This document shows positions 35,239-44,627 of a stretch of DNA of 64,000 bases, piece by piece. Position numbers and translations under genes: made by a program. This DNA is from JBBDIM01 sp040880405 (GTDB lineage: Bacteria > Planctomycetota > Planctomycetia > Pirellulales > Pirellulaceae). A model generated the notes under the pieces. The model did not search any database and was not told the origin of the DNA. It saw only the letters and a list, made by a program, of their open reading frames with translations. Position 1 is the first letter of the stretch, and every line of letters begins with the position of its first letter. The DNA lies in the NCBI GenBank assembly GCA_040880405.1, contig JBBDIM010000104.1, positions 1-64,000 of the forward strand. The letters run 5' to 3'.

Positions 35239-36980
35239 CCGGGGCACCGAGCCATTTTTATCTGCTCGATTGGTGCGTCCTGATCGCCTACTTTGCCGGG
35301 ACGATGGGGATCGGATTGTACTTCTATCGTCAAACCCGCAGCACCGAAGGATTCACCGCCGCCAATCGATCGCTACCAGGCTGGGTGTGCGGGTTGTCGA
35401 TTTTCGCGACCTTCCTCAGCAGCATCAGTTACCTGGCCCTGCCGGGCAAGTCGTTCGCGTCGAACTGGAATCCGTTCGTCTTCTCCCTCTCGTTGCCGCT
35501 GGTCACCTGGATCGCGGTCCGCTACTTTTTGCCCTACTACCGCGCGACCAATGAGATCTCGGCCTATGCCTTGCTCGAACACCGGTTTGGCCTATGGGCC
35601 CGAATTTATGCCAGCGTGTTTTACCTGCTGACGCAGGTGGCGCGGATTGGTGTAGTGTTGTACTTGATGGCCCTGCCGATGCAGGTGATTTTCGGGTGGA
35701 ACATTTACACGATTTTGATCGTGACCGGGATCTGCGTCACGCTCTATTCGTTTGTGGGTGGCATCCTGGCGGTGATCTGGACCGACGCGATTCAGGCGAT
35801 TGTGCTGATGGTCGGGGCGGTGATTTGCCTGGCGGTGATGCTTTGGAACATGCCAGGCGGGATGGAGCACATGCTGGAAGTCGCCAGCGAGCATGATAAG
35901 TTTTCGCTCGGCAGCTTTGGCCTAGAGACGCACACGGAGACCTTCTGGATTATCTTGGCCTACGGCGTGGTGATCAACCTGCAAAACTTCGGGATCGACC
36001 AAAGCTACGTCCAGCGGTACGTCGCTTCGAGCAGCGAAGAAGAGGCTAAGCGTGGCCTTTGGCTGGGTGGCCTGTTGTATGTGCCGGTGAGCGCGTTGTT
36101 TTTCTTTATCGGCACGGCGCTGTTCGCGTTTTATGGGGCGGAGCAGTCGCCGGAGCTGCAAGATTCGACGGCGATCGTCGCCCCCGCGCGACCCGGCGAG
36201 AACGACTTGGATCAGGTCCGTTGGTTGGTCGCCCGGCAGCGATTGTTGCAAGAGGGAATGTCCTCCAATGATCCGCAGCTTGCCGAACGCGCGACTGAGT
36301 TAGCACCGGATGTTCCCCTGGCCAAGGTGGGTGACCGGGTGTTCCCGCACTTCATTGCCCGGCATTTGCCCCCGGGGGTGACCGGGCTATTGGTGGCGGC
36401 CGTGTTCGCCGCGGCGATGAGTACCGTTTCCACCAGCTTGAACAGCTCCGCCACGTTGGTCATGAGCGACTACTACCGGCGGATGTTCCGGCCCGAGGCT
36501 TCGCAGCGGGAACTGATGCTTACGCTGTACTCGGCCACAATTGCCTGGGGCGCGATGGGCACCGGCTTGGCGTTGGTGCTGGTTCGGCTGACCGAGAACG
36601 CCCTCGACATCTGGTGGGCCTTGGCCGGGATTTTTGGGGGCGGAATGACCGGGCTGTTCCTGCTGGGAATGATCAGCCGAGCAGCCAAGAACCGCGCCGC
36701 GATTACCGGGGTGATCCTGGGGGTCATCGTGATCTTGTGGTTGTCGCTTCCCAAGCTGACCGAGATCGGTTTGGCACTACCGGAAGGAACGCCACCCTAT
36801 CAATTGGCCAGCACCATCAATGCCAACCTGCACGACTGGATGAGCCCCTTGCACACCTCGCTGGTCCCGGTGATCGGGACCCTGGTGATCCTGCTAACCG
36901 GGATGGCGGTCACCGCGATGGCCGGACGGGGCGGATCGAGTGAAACCGTGGACATAAATCAAACAAAGGATGAATCGTGA
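35235..36980 (+). CDS. Sodium:solute symporter family transporter
   Basis: The 581-residue membrane protein has 13 or more hydrophobic segments and SSS-family signatures: 'DWCVLIAYFAGTMGIGLYFYRQTRSTEGFTAANRSLPGWVCGLSIFATFLSSISYLALPGKSF', 'QSYVQRYVASSSEEEAKRGLWLGG' and 'AAVFAAAMSTVSTSLNSSATLVMSDYYRRMF'. It should import a solute together with Na+. Context (divergent sialidase-like protein, downstream DapA/NanA-type aldolase) suggests a sialic-acid-like or other sugar-acid substrate. It overlaps the upstream stop by four bases and the downstream start by four bases. Confidence 0.93.
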   Translation: MTGAPSHFYLLDWCVLIAYFAGTMGIGLYFYRQTRSTEGFTAANRSLPGWVCGLSIFATFLSSISYLALPGKSFASNWNPFVFSLSLPLVTWIAVRYFLPYYRATNEISAYALLEHRFGLWARIYASVFYLLTQVARIGVVLYLMALPMQVIFGWNIYTILIVTGICVTLYSFVGGILAVIWTDAIQAIVLMVGAVICLAVMLWNMPGGMEHMLEVASEHDKFSLGSFGLETHTETFWIILAYGVVINLQNFGIDQSYVQRYVASSSEEEAKRGLWLGGLLYVPVSALFFFIGTALFAFYGAEQSPELQDSTAIVAPARPGENDLDQVRWLVARQRLLQEGMSSNDPQLAERATELAPDVPLAKVGDRVFPHFIARHLPPGVTGLLVAAVFAAAMSTVSTSLNSSATLVMSDYYRRMFRPEASQRELMLTLYSATIAWGAMGTGLALVLVRLTENALDIWWALAGIFGGGMTGLFLLGMISRAAKNRAAITGVILGVIVILWLSLPKLTEIGLALPEGTPPYQLASTINANLHDWMSPLHTSLVPVIGTLVILLTGMAVTAMAGRGGSSETVDINQTKDES

Positions 36981-37942
36981 ATTCTACTTCCAGCCACACG
37001 CCCCGTTTTCGAGGCATTATCCCGCCGATGGTCACGCCGCTGGCTGGCCCTGATTCGATTGATGAATTGGGGCTGAGACGTTTGATCGAACATTTGATCG
37101 GCGGGGGAGTGCATGGCCTGTTTCTTATGGGGACGACCGGCGAAGGGCCCAGCTTATCGCAATCGCTTCGCCGAGACCTGATCACGTTGACCTGCAAGTT
37201 GGTAGGCGGGCGAGTGCCGGTGTTGGTAGGTATCTCCGAGTGCGTCCCCGCCAGCGCCTTGGAACTGGGAAGGATCGCCGCCGCGGAAGGTGCCGCCGCA
37301 GCAGTGGTGGCCCCCCCTTATTATTTTCCGGTGACCCAAACGGAACTGACCCGCTACACCGCGGACCTGGCCGAGCAACTTGAATTGCCGCTGATGCTAT
37401 ACAACATGCCGGGGCTAACCAAGGTGTGGTTTGAGCAAGAGACACTCGAGGAGCTTGCCGGGGTCGGCTCGATCATCGGGCTGAAAGATAGTGGCGGGGA
37501 TCTCGCATATTTCCAAGCGGCCCTGCAAATCAAACAGCGGCGGCCCGATTGGTCGTTTTTGGTCGGCCCGGAGCATCTACTTTCGGCCACCATGCGGATG
37601 GGTGGCGATGGTGGTGTGAACGGCGGTGCCCACCTGTTTCCCCAACTGTTTGTTGCCTGCTACGAGGCCCTGTCTCATGGCGATGAGGAGCGAGCCGCCC
37701 AGCTTCAGCAACAGATCGAAGCGATGCAAGTTTGTTATGAAGTGGGCGGAGACGATCCGCAGCGGTTTTTGAAAGTCCCCAAACATGCCCTGAGCCTGCT
37801 GGGAATCTGCGGCGACCAACTCGCCCCGCCACTGAGGCCACTTTCATCGACACAAATCGAGACGCTCCACAAACGGATGGACGAAAGTGCGAGGTCTCAA
37901 GAGGCGATCGGATTCACCTCCGCGATGCCGGTCAACCGATAA
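36977..37942 (+). CDS. Dihydrodipicolinate synthase/N-acetylneuraminate lyase family protein
   Basis: A 321-residue class I aldolase of the DapA/NanA family. The pyruvate-binding GTTGEGPSLS loop, the catalytic Tyr in 'LPLMLYNMPGL' and the Schiff-base Lys in 'IIGLKDSGGD' are all present. A true DapA is normally placed elsewhere; here the operon with a GntR regulator and an SSS transporter points to cleavage of a sugar acid such as N-acetylneuraminate to pyruvate and an amino sugar. The GTG start has AAGGA upstream and overlaps the symporter stop (GTGA). Substrate identity is inferred from context only. It converges on the DUF2207 gene with only 9 bases between. Confidence 0.9.
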   Translation: MNSTSSHTPRFRGIIPPMVTPLAGPDSIDELGLRRLIEHLIGGGVHGLFLMGTTGEGPSLSQSLRRDLITLTCKLVGGRVPVLVGISECVPASALELGRIAAAEGAAAAVVAPPYYFPVTQTELTRYTADLAEQLELPLMLYNMPGLTKVWFEQETLEELAGVGSIIGLKDSGGDLAYFQAALQIKQRRPDWSFLVGPEHLLSATMRMGGDGGVNGGAHLFPQLFVACYEALSHGDEERAAQLQQQIEAMQVCYEVGGDDPQRFLKVPKHALSLLGICGDQLAPPLRPLSSTQIETLHKRMDESARSQEAIGFTSAMPVNR

Positions 37943-37951
37943 GCCCTGCCG

Positions 37952-39913
37952 CTACCAACCACCACCGCCTCCGCCACCTCCTCCACCACCGGAGGAACCG
38001 CCGCCGCCGGAGCCACTCGAACGCCCCGGTGCGGTACTTGAGGAGGAAACGGCGGAGCCAAGCGCGCTACTCAATCCACCGGCGAAGGCACCTGCCATGG
38101 CGGCGTTCCAATTGTTGCCCTGGTACCAGCGGGGACGATAGCCGGCGGTGTCCCCGTGGTCCGTGGCCGCGGCGCTTTCCAGAACCGAAGAAAATTTCTC
38201 GGCCCACTCGTTTTCCACATCCAGGGCCACCGCATAGGGTAGCATTTTCTCGAACAGTTCCGGGGTCTTTTCGCGTGGGGTAAGCCGCTCCAGCATGTAT
38301 CGCTCGGCGGTAGATAGATACATCCGGAAGCCTTCGATCGCGTCCCGGACCCGTTGCCCTTCGACCGTCGGCTGCTTGATTAATCCCCAAAACAGGACGT
38401 TGATGGCGATGATCGTTAACAGGAAGGGGAGGATCCAAATTGAAGTGGCATGGACCAGCACGCCAATCGCGAAACATTCCGCCACGAAAAACGGAATCGA
38501 GAAAGCGGTAAGGAACAGGGCCGAACCGAACGTCGCCACACGACCAACGGTATTTTGACGCAGTTTGAACAACGAGTACCACGTCCCCACAACCGCGAGT
38601 CCCAGCGCGAAGCAGCCGATGCTCCAGATCGAAAGCCAGAAGCTCATAAAAAGGACAAGCGGCAGATCCGCCCAACCGGAGCTAACCGCGACACCCATCA
38701 GCGAAAGCGCGGAGAGGAGCCAGCCTGGGATTAACCAATAGCGGTTTTTGTTGAACAGTTTGCCATCGTATTCGCCGGCCAGATGGGTGCTGAGTTTATC
38801 GATCGCCTTTTTCACCGTTTTGTGATTTTTGGACTCCAGCTTAATCGACTTACCGGACAGCAATTTGTTGACAATCGCTTGCTCACCCCGGGCCAAAGGC
38901 TGTTTTACTTCGTCAGGCGTTTTGACCAATGTGAACTCTCCCCCATCGTCTTCCTCGATTTTCAAATGTCCCTTGACCGCGGCGCTGATAATCGCCGCCG
39001 CGAAACAGCGGTGGTCGAAGTCCATGTTTCGCAGATACCGCGTACAAGCGGGGGTCATCTCCATCGGTGGTTCATAACGCGGGTAGATCGGTTCTCCCGG
39101 CGGATCCATACCCACCATCACCCAGGCGGCAGCGTAGTAGACGCCAACGACCAACAGCCCGCAGGCCATTAGCATCAGGGCGATGTTGGCCTGCATGTAG
39201 TACGCTCGATCCTCGGCCGCGGTCGGCACGCGGACATGCCCTTTCGGGAAGGTGGTGACGATGGTCAACCCTTCCTGCGATCCCAAAGGCTGGGTCGTCT
39301 CGTAGAGGATGGTTCCGGCCTGATTATCAACCTTTGAAGTAAGGTTTTTCTCTTTCGAACCTTCCCGGCCGGTATACCCCTCGTGCCCCACTTCATTCAG
39401 CGGGACACCTTCCGGCAATCGAACCTCGGCCGTCACCTTATCGATCGGGAACTCCCAGCCGTTGCCGGTGACGTTCCAGTACAGTTCGTCGTGCTGGTCG
39501 AAGTAACCGAGTTGCCGATCGGTGGTGTAGGTCAGTTTGTAGGTGTACTCGCCGTGAGGGAGTGTTCGATCCTTCGAACCAACGTAAACCCGCATGCCGT
39601 TCGACTGCGGCTCAGTGTGGTACGGCTCCGAGTTTCCATCTCGCTGGACCGAGACCACTTTGAATGGGACTTCGACTCGGATGCCCATTTTCGAGTCGTA
39701 AAGAGTGGGGAAGTCGCGGTAGATGCCGCGCCGAATCTTGTTGCCCGCCGCGGTCACTCGGATCGTTTCGGTGACCTTGAGCGAGGCGTCCGGTAAGACC
39801 TCGATCTGGCTGTGGTAGTGATGAATTCGCTCCTCTTGGGCCTGAAGCCCAAAGGGAACGATCAGCAGAATCGCGGGAATAATCCAACGCGTTAAGGTGC
39901 TGGGTGCGGACAT
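37952..39913 (-). CDS. DUF2207 membrane protein
   Basis: The 653-residue protein has a signal peptide, a ~200-residue extracytoplasmic DUF2207 domain ('HHYHSQIEVLPDASLKVTETIRVTAAGNKIRRGIYRDFPTLY' is the family's opening), a transmembrane helix near 235-255, a cytoplasmic domain ('YLRNMDFDHRCFAAAIISAAVKGHLKIEED'), two or more further helices near 400-500, and a tail of about 20 Gly/Ser residues ending in Trp, the GGGGGGGW tail typical of DUF2207 proteins. Function unknown; it is commonly linked to LemA. Its start lies 3 bases after the lemA stop. Confidence 0.92.
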   Translation of the reverse strand: MSAPSTLTRWIIPAILLIVPFGLQAQEERIHHYHSQIEVLPDASLKVTETIRVTAAGNKIRRGIYRDFPTLYDSKMGIRVEVPFKVVSVQRDGNSEPYHTEPQSNGMRVYVGSKDRTLPHGEYTYKLTYTTDRQLGYFDQHDELYWNVTGNGWEFPIDKVTAEVRLPEGVPLNEVGHEGYTGREGSKEKNLTSKVDNQAGTILYETTQPLGSQEGLTIVTTFPKGHVRVPTAAEDRAYYMQANIALMLMACGLLVVGVYYAAAWVMVGMDPPGEPIYPRYEPPMEMTPACTRYLRNMDFDHRCFAAAIISAAVKGHLKIEEDDGGEFTLVKTPDEVKQPLARGEQAIVNKLLSGKSIKLESKNHKTVKKAIDKLSTHLAGEYDGKLFNKNRYWLIPGWLLSALSLMGVAVSSGWADLPLVLFMSFWLSIWSIGCFALGLAVVGTWYSLFKLRQNTVGRVATFGSALFLTAFSIPFFVAECFAIGVLVHATSIWILPFLLTIIAINVLFWGLIKQPTVEGQRVRDAIEGFRMYLSTAERYMLERLTPREKTPELFEKMLPYAVALDVENEWAEKFSSVLESAAATDHGDTAGYRPRWYQGNNWNAAMAGAFAGGLSSALGSAVSSSSTAPGRSSGSGGGGSSGGGGGGGGGGGW

Positions 39914-39916
39914 CGT

Positions 39917-40498
39917 TTAGCTCTTTCCCTTCCCACCGAATTGAACTTGGGGCACGGCGGCTTCGGCGGCCGAATCGAGTTCGAAGAACGTGGCCGGCTC
40001 GAAGTTAAAGAGCCCCGCGACCAGATTCGAAGGGAACATCTCGACCTGGGTGTTGTAGTCACGCACCGTTCCGTTGTAGTACCGCCGGGCCTTTTCCAGG
40101 TCCGACTCGATCTCGCCCAGTTGCCGCTGAAGGTCGAGGAAGTTGCTGTTAGCCTTCAAGTCGGGATAGTTTTCCGCCACGGCGAACAGGGTTTTGAGGG
40201 CCCCGGTCAATTGGTTTTCGTCCCGCTGTTTTTCGGCCACATCGTAGTCACCCATCGCCTTGGTCCGGAGGTTGGTCACCTCGGTCAGGACGCCCCGTTC
40301 GAAATCGGCGTAGCCCTCCACCGTTTGCACCAGGTTGGGGATCAGGTCGTGCCGCTTCTTAAGCTGGACATCGACCCCGCTAAACCCTTCCCGGACGAAC
40401 AATCGGCCGCGGACCAGGCGGTTGTACAGGACCACCGTGGCTAGTCCTACGATCATCAGCAGGACCAACAGAGCGAGCAGTCCGAGGGCGGCGTACAT
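39917..40498 (-). CDS. lemA: LemA family protein
   Basis: A 193-residue LemA protein with an N-terminal membrane helix (LGLLALLVLLMIVGLATVVLYN) and the conserved helical-bundle motifs 'FSGVDVQLKKRHDLIPNLVQTVEGYADFERGVLTEVTNLR', 'LFAVAENYPDLKANSNFLDLQRQLGEIESDLEKARRYYNGTVRDYNTQVEMFPSNLVAGLFNF'. Size fits the family. The role is unknown; LemA-DUF2207 operons occur across bacteria and are thought to act at the envelope. It is the first gene of the two-gene unit, with AAAGG before the ATG. Confidence 0.94.
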   Translation of the reverse strand: MYAALGLLALLVLLMIVGLATVVLYNRLVRGRLFVREGFSGVDVQLKKRHDLIPNLVQTVEGYADFERGVLTEVTNLRTKAMGDYDVAEKQRDENQLTGALKTLFAVAENYPDLKANSNFLDLQRQLGEIESDLEKARRYYNGTVRDYNTQVEMFPSNLVAGLFNFEPATFFELDSAAEAAVPQVQFGGKGKS

Positions 40499-40640
40499 GG
40501 CGAACCTTTGTGGGGGTAACGTTTCCGACGGAGCGGGAATCGTCCCGCCGCAGTGAGAAATTCGCGGATGCGAAGTGAATCTTTCGGAAAATATAGCCCA
40601 CCCACAGGTCGGTGATAGCCCGGGGGAAACGGTAGAATCG

Positions 40641-40677
40641 TAAAAAAACAGGCGACCGGTTTAAACGGTCGCCTGTT
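40641..40677 (-). terminator. Intrinsic terminator of the DUF1592-DUF1552 operon
   Basis: A 12-bp perfect stem (40647-40658 with 40666-40677) 35 bases beyond the DUF1552 stop; on the minus strand it is followed by a T run (the A run at 40642-40648). Confidence 0.88.
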
Positions 40678-40712
40678 GAAATCATCTCGGGAACATGGAA
40701 TGGTCGTTTCGC

Positions 40713-42005
40713 TTACGAGAACTCCAGCCCCTGCATGGTCGAAGTTCCGCTGGCGAACTGACTGGTCTCCAACCCGACCCTTTGCAGCAGCGAGACGTAC
40801 ATGTTTGGCAACGGGTAATTCTTCTTGCGGTCGAAGGCCAAATGCTGGCCATGCTTGAAACCGCCACCCGCCAACAGGACCGGCATGTTTTTGTTATTGT
40901 GGTTCGAGGCGTTCCCCAGGTTGCTCGTCAATAAGACCGAGGTGCTATCCAGAAGGTTTCCGCCATCGTCTTCAGTCTGTTGCAAATCGCTGAGGAAATC
41001 TCCCCACGCGCGCATGATCTCTGATTCGACCAACGCGAGTTGGGCCAGCTTTTTCTCGTCCTGGCCATGATGGCTAAGCGAGTGGTAACCTTCGGCCACA
41101 CCGTCGATCGGAACCACACCACCGGAGCCACCAAAGTGCAGGGTGACGAATCGGGACGAGTCGGTCGAGAGGGCCAGGCGGACCATGTCGCTCATCAACC
41201 GCTGCCGGTTCACAAAGTCGTTGCCATTGGAGATGTCGACCGGTTTATCGGCATCGACTTTCGGTTTGGGACGATGCGCCCAGGCCTCCGACTCGGCCAT
41301 TCGAAGTTCCAACTCACGCACGCTGGTGAAGTAGTAGTCCAGGCGATCGCGGTCGCCGGCTCCCAGATCTCGCTGAAGCGCTTTGGCATCGGCGGCGACC
41401 AGGTCCATAATGCTGCGACCCTCTTTGGCTCGCTGCGCCTGCCGTTTTTTCTCCGCCGGAGAATCATCCACGAACAGTCGAGTGAACAGCCTGGAAGGAG
41501 AATTTTCGGCCGGGATCATCGAGCCGTTCTCGGTATAGGAAGGGCTGTTGGTGCCGGAAAGCCCCAGAACCAACGAGGGGAACCGGGTTTGGTCTCCCAG
41601 GTGCTTGGCCATTAGTTGGTCGATCGAGACCGTGTTTTTCGACTGAGCCGAGCCACTCATCGGGGCCGCCGTCAGCATGCTGGCCTCCGCCCGGTGACCC
41701 CCAGAGACCCCGGGATGCGAACTCCCGGAGACCACCGTGATCTGATCCCGCAGGTGCTCGACCTGCTTCAGATACATGGTCGACTCGTAGTCCTTGCCCG
41801 GCTTATTCGGGAACAAGTTATCTCCATGCAGCCCCAGCCCGAGGGTCATGGCGACAAACCTTCGCGGTCGATCCGCCTGACCGGCGCGCGCGAAACTGGG
41901 CGCCATGGCGGTGAGCCAAGGTAAGGCCATCGCGGCACCCGCGCCTCTTAAAAACGTTCGTCGACCGAGGGTGCGGCGAAAGTTGTAGTGGACTTGAGGT
42001 AGCAT
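40713..42005 (-). CDS. DUF1552 domain protein (Tat-exported)
   Basis: The 430-residue product carries a twin-arginine signal (LGRRTFLRGAGAAMALPWLT) and the DUF1552 body: 'FVAMTLGLGLHGDNLFP', 'VSGSSHPGVSGGHRAEASMLTAAP', 'TVSIDQLMAKHLGDQTRFPSLVLGLSG', 'LHFGGSGGVVPIDGV' with 'YHSLSHHGQDEKK', and 'SNLGNASNHNNKNMPVLLAGGG'. The fold is alkaline-phosphatase/sulfatase-like (DUF1501 relatives). DUF1552 genes in planctomycetes directly follow DUF1592 genes, as here (14-base gap). GGAAGGAG precedes the ATG. Biochemical role unknown. Confidence 0.95.
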   Translation of the reverse strand: MLPQVHYNFRRTLGRRTFLRGAGAAMALPWLTAMAPSFARAGQADRPRRFVAMTLGLGLHGDNLFPNKPGKDYESTMYLKQVEHLRDQITVVSGSSHPGVSGGHRAEASMLTAAPMSGSAQSKNTVSIDQLMAKHLGDQTRFPSLVLGLSGTNSPSYTENGSMIPAENSPSRLFTRLFVDDSPAEKKRQAQRAKEGRSIMDLVAADAKALQRDLGAGDRDRLDYYFTSVRELELRMAESEAWAHRPKPKVDADKPVDISNGNDFVNRQRLMSDMVRLALSTDSSRFVTLHFGGSGGVVPIDGVAEGYHSLSHHGQDEKKLAQLALVESEIMRAWGDFLSDLQQTEDDGGNLLDSTSVLLTSNLGNASNHNNKNMPVLLAGGGFKHGQHLAFDRKKNYPLPNMYVSLLQRVGLETSQFASGTSTMQGLEFS

Positions 42006-42019
42006 GGGCGCTCCTTCCG

Positions 42020-44431
42020 TTATTTAGTGAGAAACAAGGGACTGACGGCGACGGCGCGGATGATCGAGCGGAAGCCGTAATCTTCCTCCGCTGTGCGATC
42101 CACGATCCGGTCCAGTTCGGCCCGATCGGCGAAGGCCACCGGAGCCCCCGTGCCATATACGATCAGCTTTTCGGCCATGTTTTTGGCCAATTTCTCGGGC
42201 TGCTCGGCAACCAGAGCTTGAAATTCGGTAATGTCGGCGAAGGGACGCCCATCTGGCAGGACGTAAGCGGGGTCGATCTCAGGCCCCTTTTCGCGCTTGT
42301 TGCCCACCACCTTGAAGTAGCGATCACGCCACTTTCCGGCCGGGTCGTAGTTTTCCAGGGCGAAACCAGGGGGATCGATTTTGGTGTGGCAACTGGCGCA
42401 CGAGGCGTCGGCCCGATGTTTGGCCAACAGGTCGCGAACCGTCTTTGAGCCGCGGATGTCCGGTTCCACCGCGGCCACATCGACTGGCGGCGGGGGAACA
42501 TGAATTCCCATAATCTTTTCCAACATCCAAACACCCCGCAATACCGGCGAAGTGGTCGAGCCGTTGGCCGTGACCTTCATGATCGCCCCTTGGGTGATCA
42601 GGCCACCCCGGCGGTCTTCCGGCTTCAGCGAGACCTGACGCAGCTCGTCCCCCTCAACTCCCTCGATCCCGTAATACCGGGCCAAGCGGCTGTTGAGGTA
42701 GGTGTCGTCCGAGATCATCAAGCGGCGGACACTTTGATTCTCGCGGAGCATCGTCTCCAAGTATTGGTGGGTCTCGTCGAGCATCGCCCGCTCGACCGTC
42801 TTGTCGAAATCGGGGGCCAAACGGCGTTCCGGTTCGGTGGCATCGATTTGATTCAGGTCTAACCACTCTGCCGCGAAATCCTCTAGAAATCGACGTCCAT
42901 TTTTGCCGGCGAGCAATCGTTCCACTTGGGTATCAATCACCTGAGCGTCCTTGAGCTTTCCTTCCGCGGCCAGTCCGGTCAGTTCCTCATCCGGCATGCT
43001 GCCGGTCAGCAGGTAACTCAGCCGGTTGGCAATCGCATACGAGTCCAGCTCACCCAGGGGTTCGGTGAAGTACATGAATCGCGGGGAGCAGAGCAGGGCT
43101 CGATACCCGATCCGCAGGGCCTCCGAGACTTTTTCCCCATCGGCCAAGGCGGCGTGGACTAGTTCCCGATAGGGCTCAATTTCGCTCTTCTCGACCGGCC
43201 GCCGGAACGCTCGGCTAGCGAAGGTGACCATCAATTGGTCGACCTGCTCCGGCGAGACTTTGTCCGCCTTCAGTTCTAGGGCTTTGCCTTGGTTGATCTC
43301 GTGGAACTCCAGGTCGCCGAATAGCATCCGCCGGATCTCATCGTCTGAGGGGCCTTTGTGAATCCGCTCCATGGTCATCCAGTCCATGGCGATCCCCGGG
43401 AGGCCTTGGTCTTCCCCTTCACCCACGCCGACTTGCCCACCCCTAAACCGACCCTTTTTGAGCGTCGTATCTCCGGGGCGGATTTCCAGCATGTGTCGTT
43501 TGGGGAGCCAAGCCTCGAATTCGACGACCTTTGGCTCCGCCATTGCTTCGAACGAGGTGACCCAGGTCAGCAGCGGGGCGCTGGAGACGCACAGCCCGGT
43601 ATTCACGGTGGTCCACACACCGCCGCTCTTAGGCAGTTTCAAGCCGGAAATCTGCAATTTAAATCGATACCAACCATCTTCCGGAGCCGTGGTGATTGAG
43701 GTCCGGCCGTAGTAAATCAACCCGGAAGACCAAATCACCGCTTGACCCTCGCGAAGCTCCGGATCGCGGTTTCGCTGTTTGGGATTTTTGCGGGAGATCG
43801 TCTTGGCGTCGAAACGCTGTTCGTACTTATCCTCCGGCGTGAAAGCTCGCCGGTATGCTTCATCCAACGCGATATCGACCACCGCCAGATGCCGATCGAC
43901 ATCGAAATGCGAAATCGATTGTCCTTCGGCTACTGTCGAGAACTCGGCCCCCTTTGCCTCTTCCGGCAAGAATTCCAGCAGGGGGATGTCGATCCCCAGC
44001 ATGTCGTGCAGGGTTCGCGACAACTCGCGGCGGGTCAGCCTGCGACCCTGAACGCGACCCGACTTTGCGTACTTTTCTCGTTGGTGTCGATTGATCCACT
44101 GGCTCAAGTCGCTCAGTAGCGGCTCTGTGGTCTCGGCGTCGAGTTGGTTGTAATCGGGAGGGGGCATCTCGCCGGTGTTGATCCGGTCGAAGATCCGAAC
44201 CCAACGGGCCTCGTCGTCGTGATGGCTCAGGTCGAGCGGCAACTTCTCGAAATCAAGGCCACCCTCGGCACCCTCTCCCTGATGGCAGTCGTAGCAGTTG
44301 TTTTGGAAGAACTCCGCGCTGGGCCGCTCCGCAAGTACGGTCCCCGTGAAGATCATCAGCCCCAGCAGCGCGAGGCAGCGGGTGAGGAGCCACTCTAATC
44401 GAGTTGGAGTCGAGGCGCGATGAACCATCAT
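42020..44431 (-). CDS. DUF1592/DUF1588/DUF1585 protein with cytochrome-type CxxCH motifs
   Basis: The 803-residue exported protein starts with a signal peptide, followed by a cytochrome c-like segment 'FFQNNCYDCHQGEGAEGGLDFEKLP' with one CxxCH haem motif. The modules typical of the family follow: DUF1587 ('LTRRELSRTLHDMLGIDIP'), DUF1595/1592 ('FASRAFRRPVEKSEI', 'LLCSPRFMYFTEP', 'LSYLLTGSMPDEELTGLAAEGKL', 'AEWLDLNQID'), DUF1588 ('LRGVWMLEKIMGIHVPPPPVDV') and DUF1585 with a second CxxCH ('CASCHTKIDPPGFALENYDP'). The start is one of two adjacent ATGs (44431, 44428). It opens the operon with the DUF1552 gene. A periplasmic redox or polymer-handling role has been suggested for the family, without proof. 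Confidence 0.95.
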   Translation of the reverse strand: MMVHRASTPTRLEWLLTRCLALLGLMIFTGTVLAERPSAEFFQNNCYDCHQGEGAEGGLDFEKLPLDLSHHDDEARWVRIFDRINTGEMPPPDYNQLDAETTEPLLSDLSQWINRHQREKYAKSGRVQGRRLTRRELSRTLHDMLGIDIPLLEFLPEEAKGAEFSTVAEGQSISHFDVDRHLAVVDIALDEAYRRAFTPEDKYEQRFDAKTISRKNPKQRNRDPELREGQAVIWSSGLIYYGRTSITTAPEDGWYRFKLQISGLKLPKSGGVWTTVNTGLCVSSAPLLTWVTSFEAMAEPKVVEFEAWLPKRHMLEIRPGDTTLKKGRFRGGQVGVGEGEDQGLPGIAMDWMTMERIHKGPSDDEIRRMLFGDLEFHEINQGKALELKADKVSPEQVDQLMVTFASRAFRRPVEKSEIEPYRELVHAALADGEKVSEALRIGYRALLCSPRFMYFTEPLGELDSYAIANRLSYLLTGSMPDEELTGLAAEGKLKDAQVIDTQVERLLAGKNGRRFLEDFAAEWLDLNQIDATEPERRLAPDFDKTVERAMLDETHQYLETMLRENQSVRRLMISDDTYLNSRLARYYGIEGVEGDELRQVSLKPEDRRGGLITQGAIMKVTANGSTTSPVLRGVWMLEKIMGIHVPPPPVDVAAVEPDIRGSKTVRDLLAKHRADASCASCHTKIDPPGFALENYDPAGKWRDRYFKVVGNKREKGPEIDPAYVLPDGRPFADITEFQALVAEQPEKLAKNMAEKLIVYGTGAPVAFADRAELDRIVDRTAEEDYGFRSIIRAVAVSPLFLTK

Positions 44432-44627
44432 CAACAGCAACCGAGGGGGGAGGGATTCAGGGCGGGGGATTTGGGGGGTGGTGAGCGCGCGAAAATCACC
44501 GCGTCGCCCGACCCTTATCTTATCGGTTAGCCGCAAAGAATGCCAGATAAATTAACAACCTTTCCGCCGTGCTCCCCCTCGTCACCTGTTGATTTCAACC
44601 CCGAAAACTCTTCCAGGGCTCCCATCT

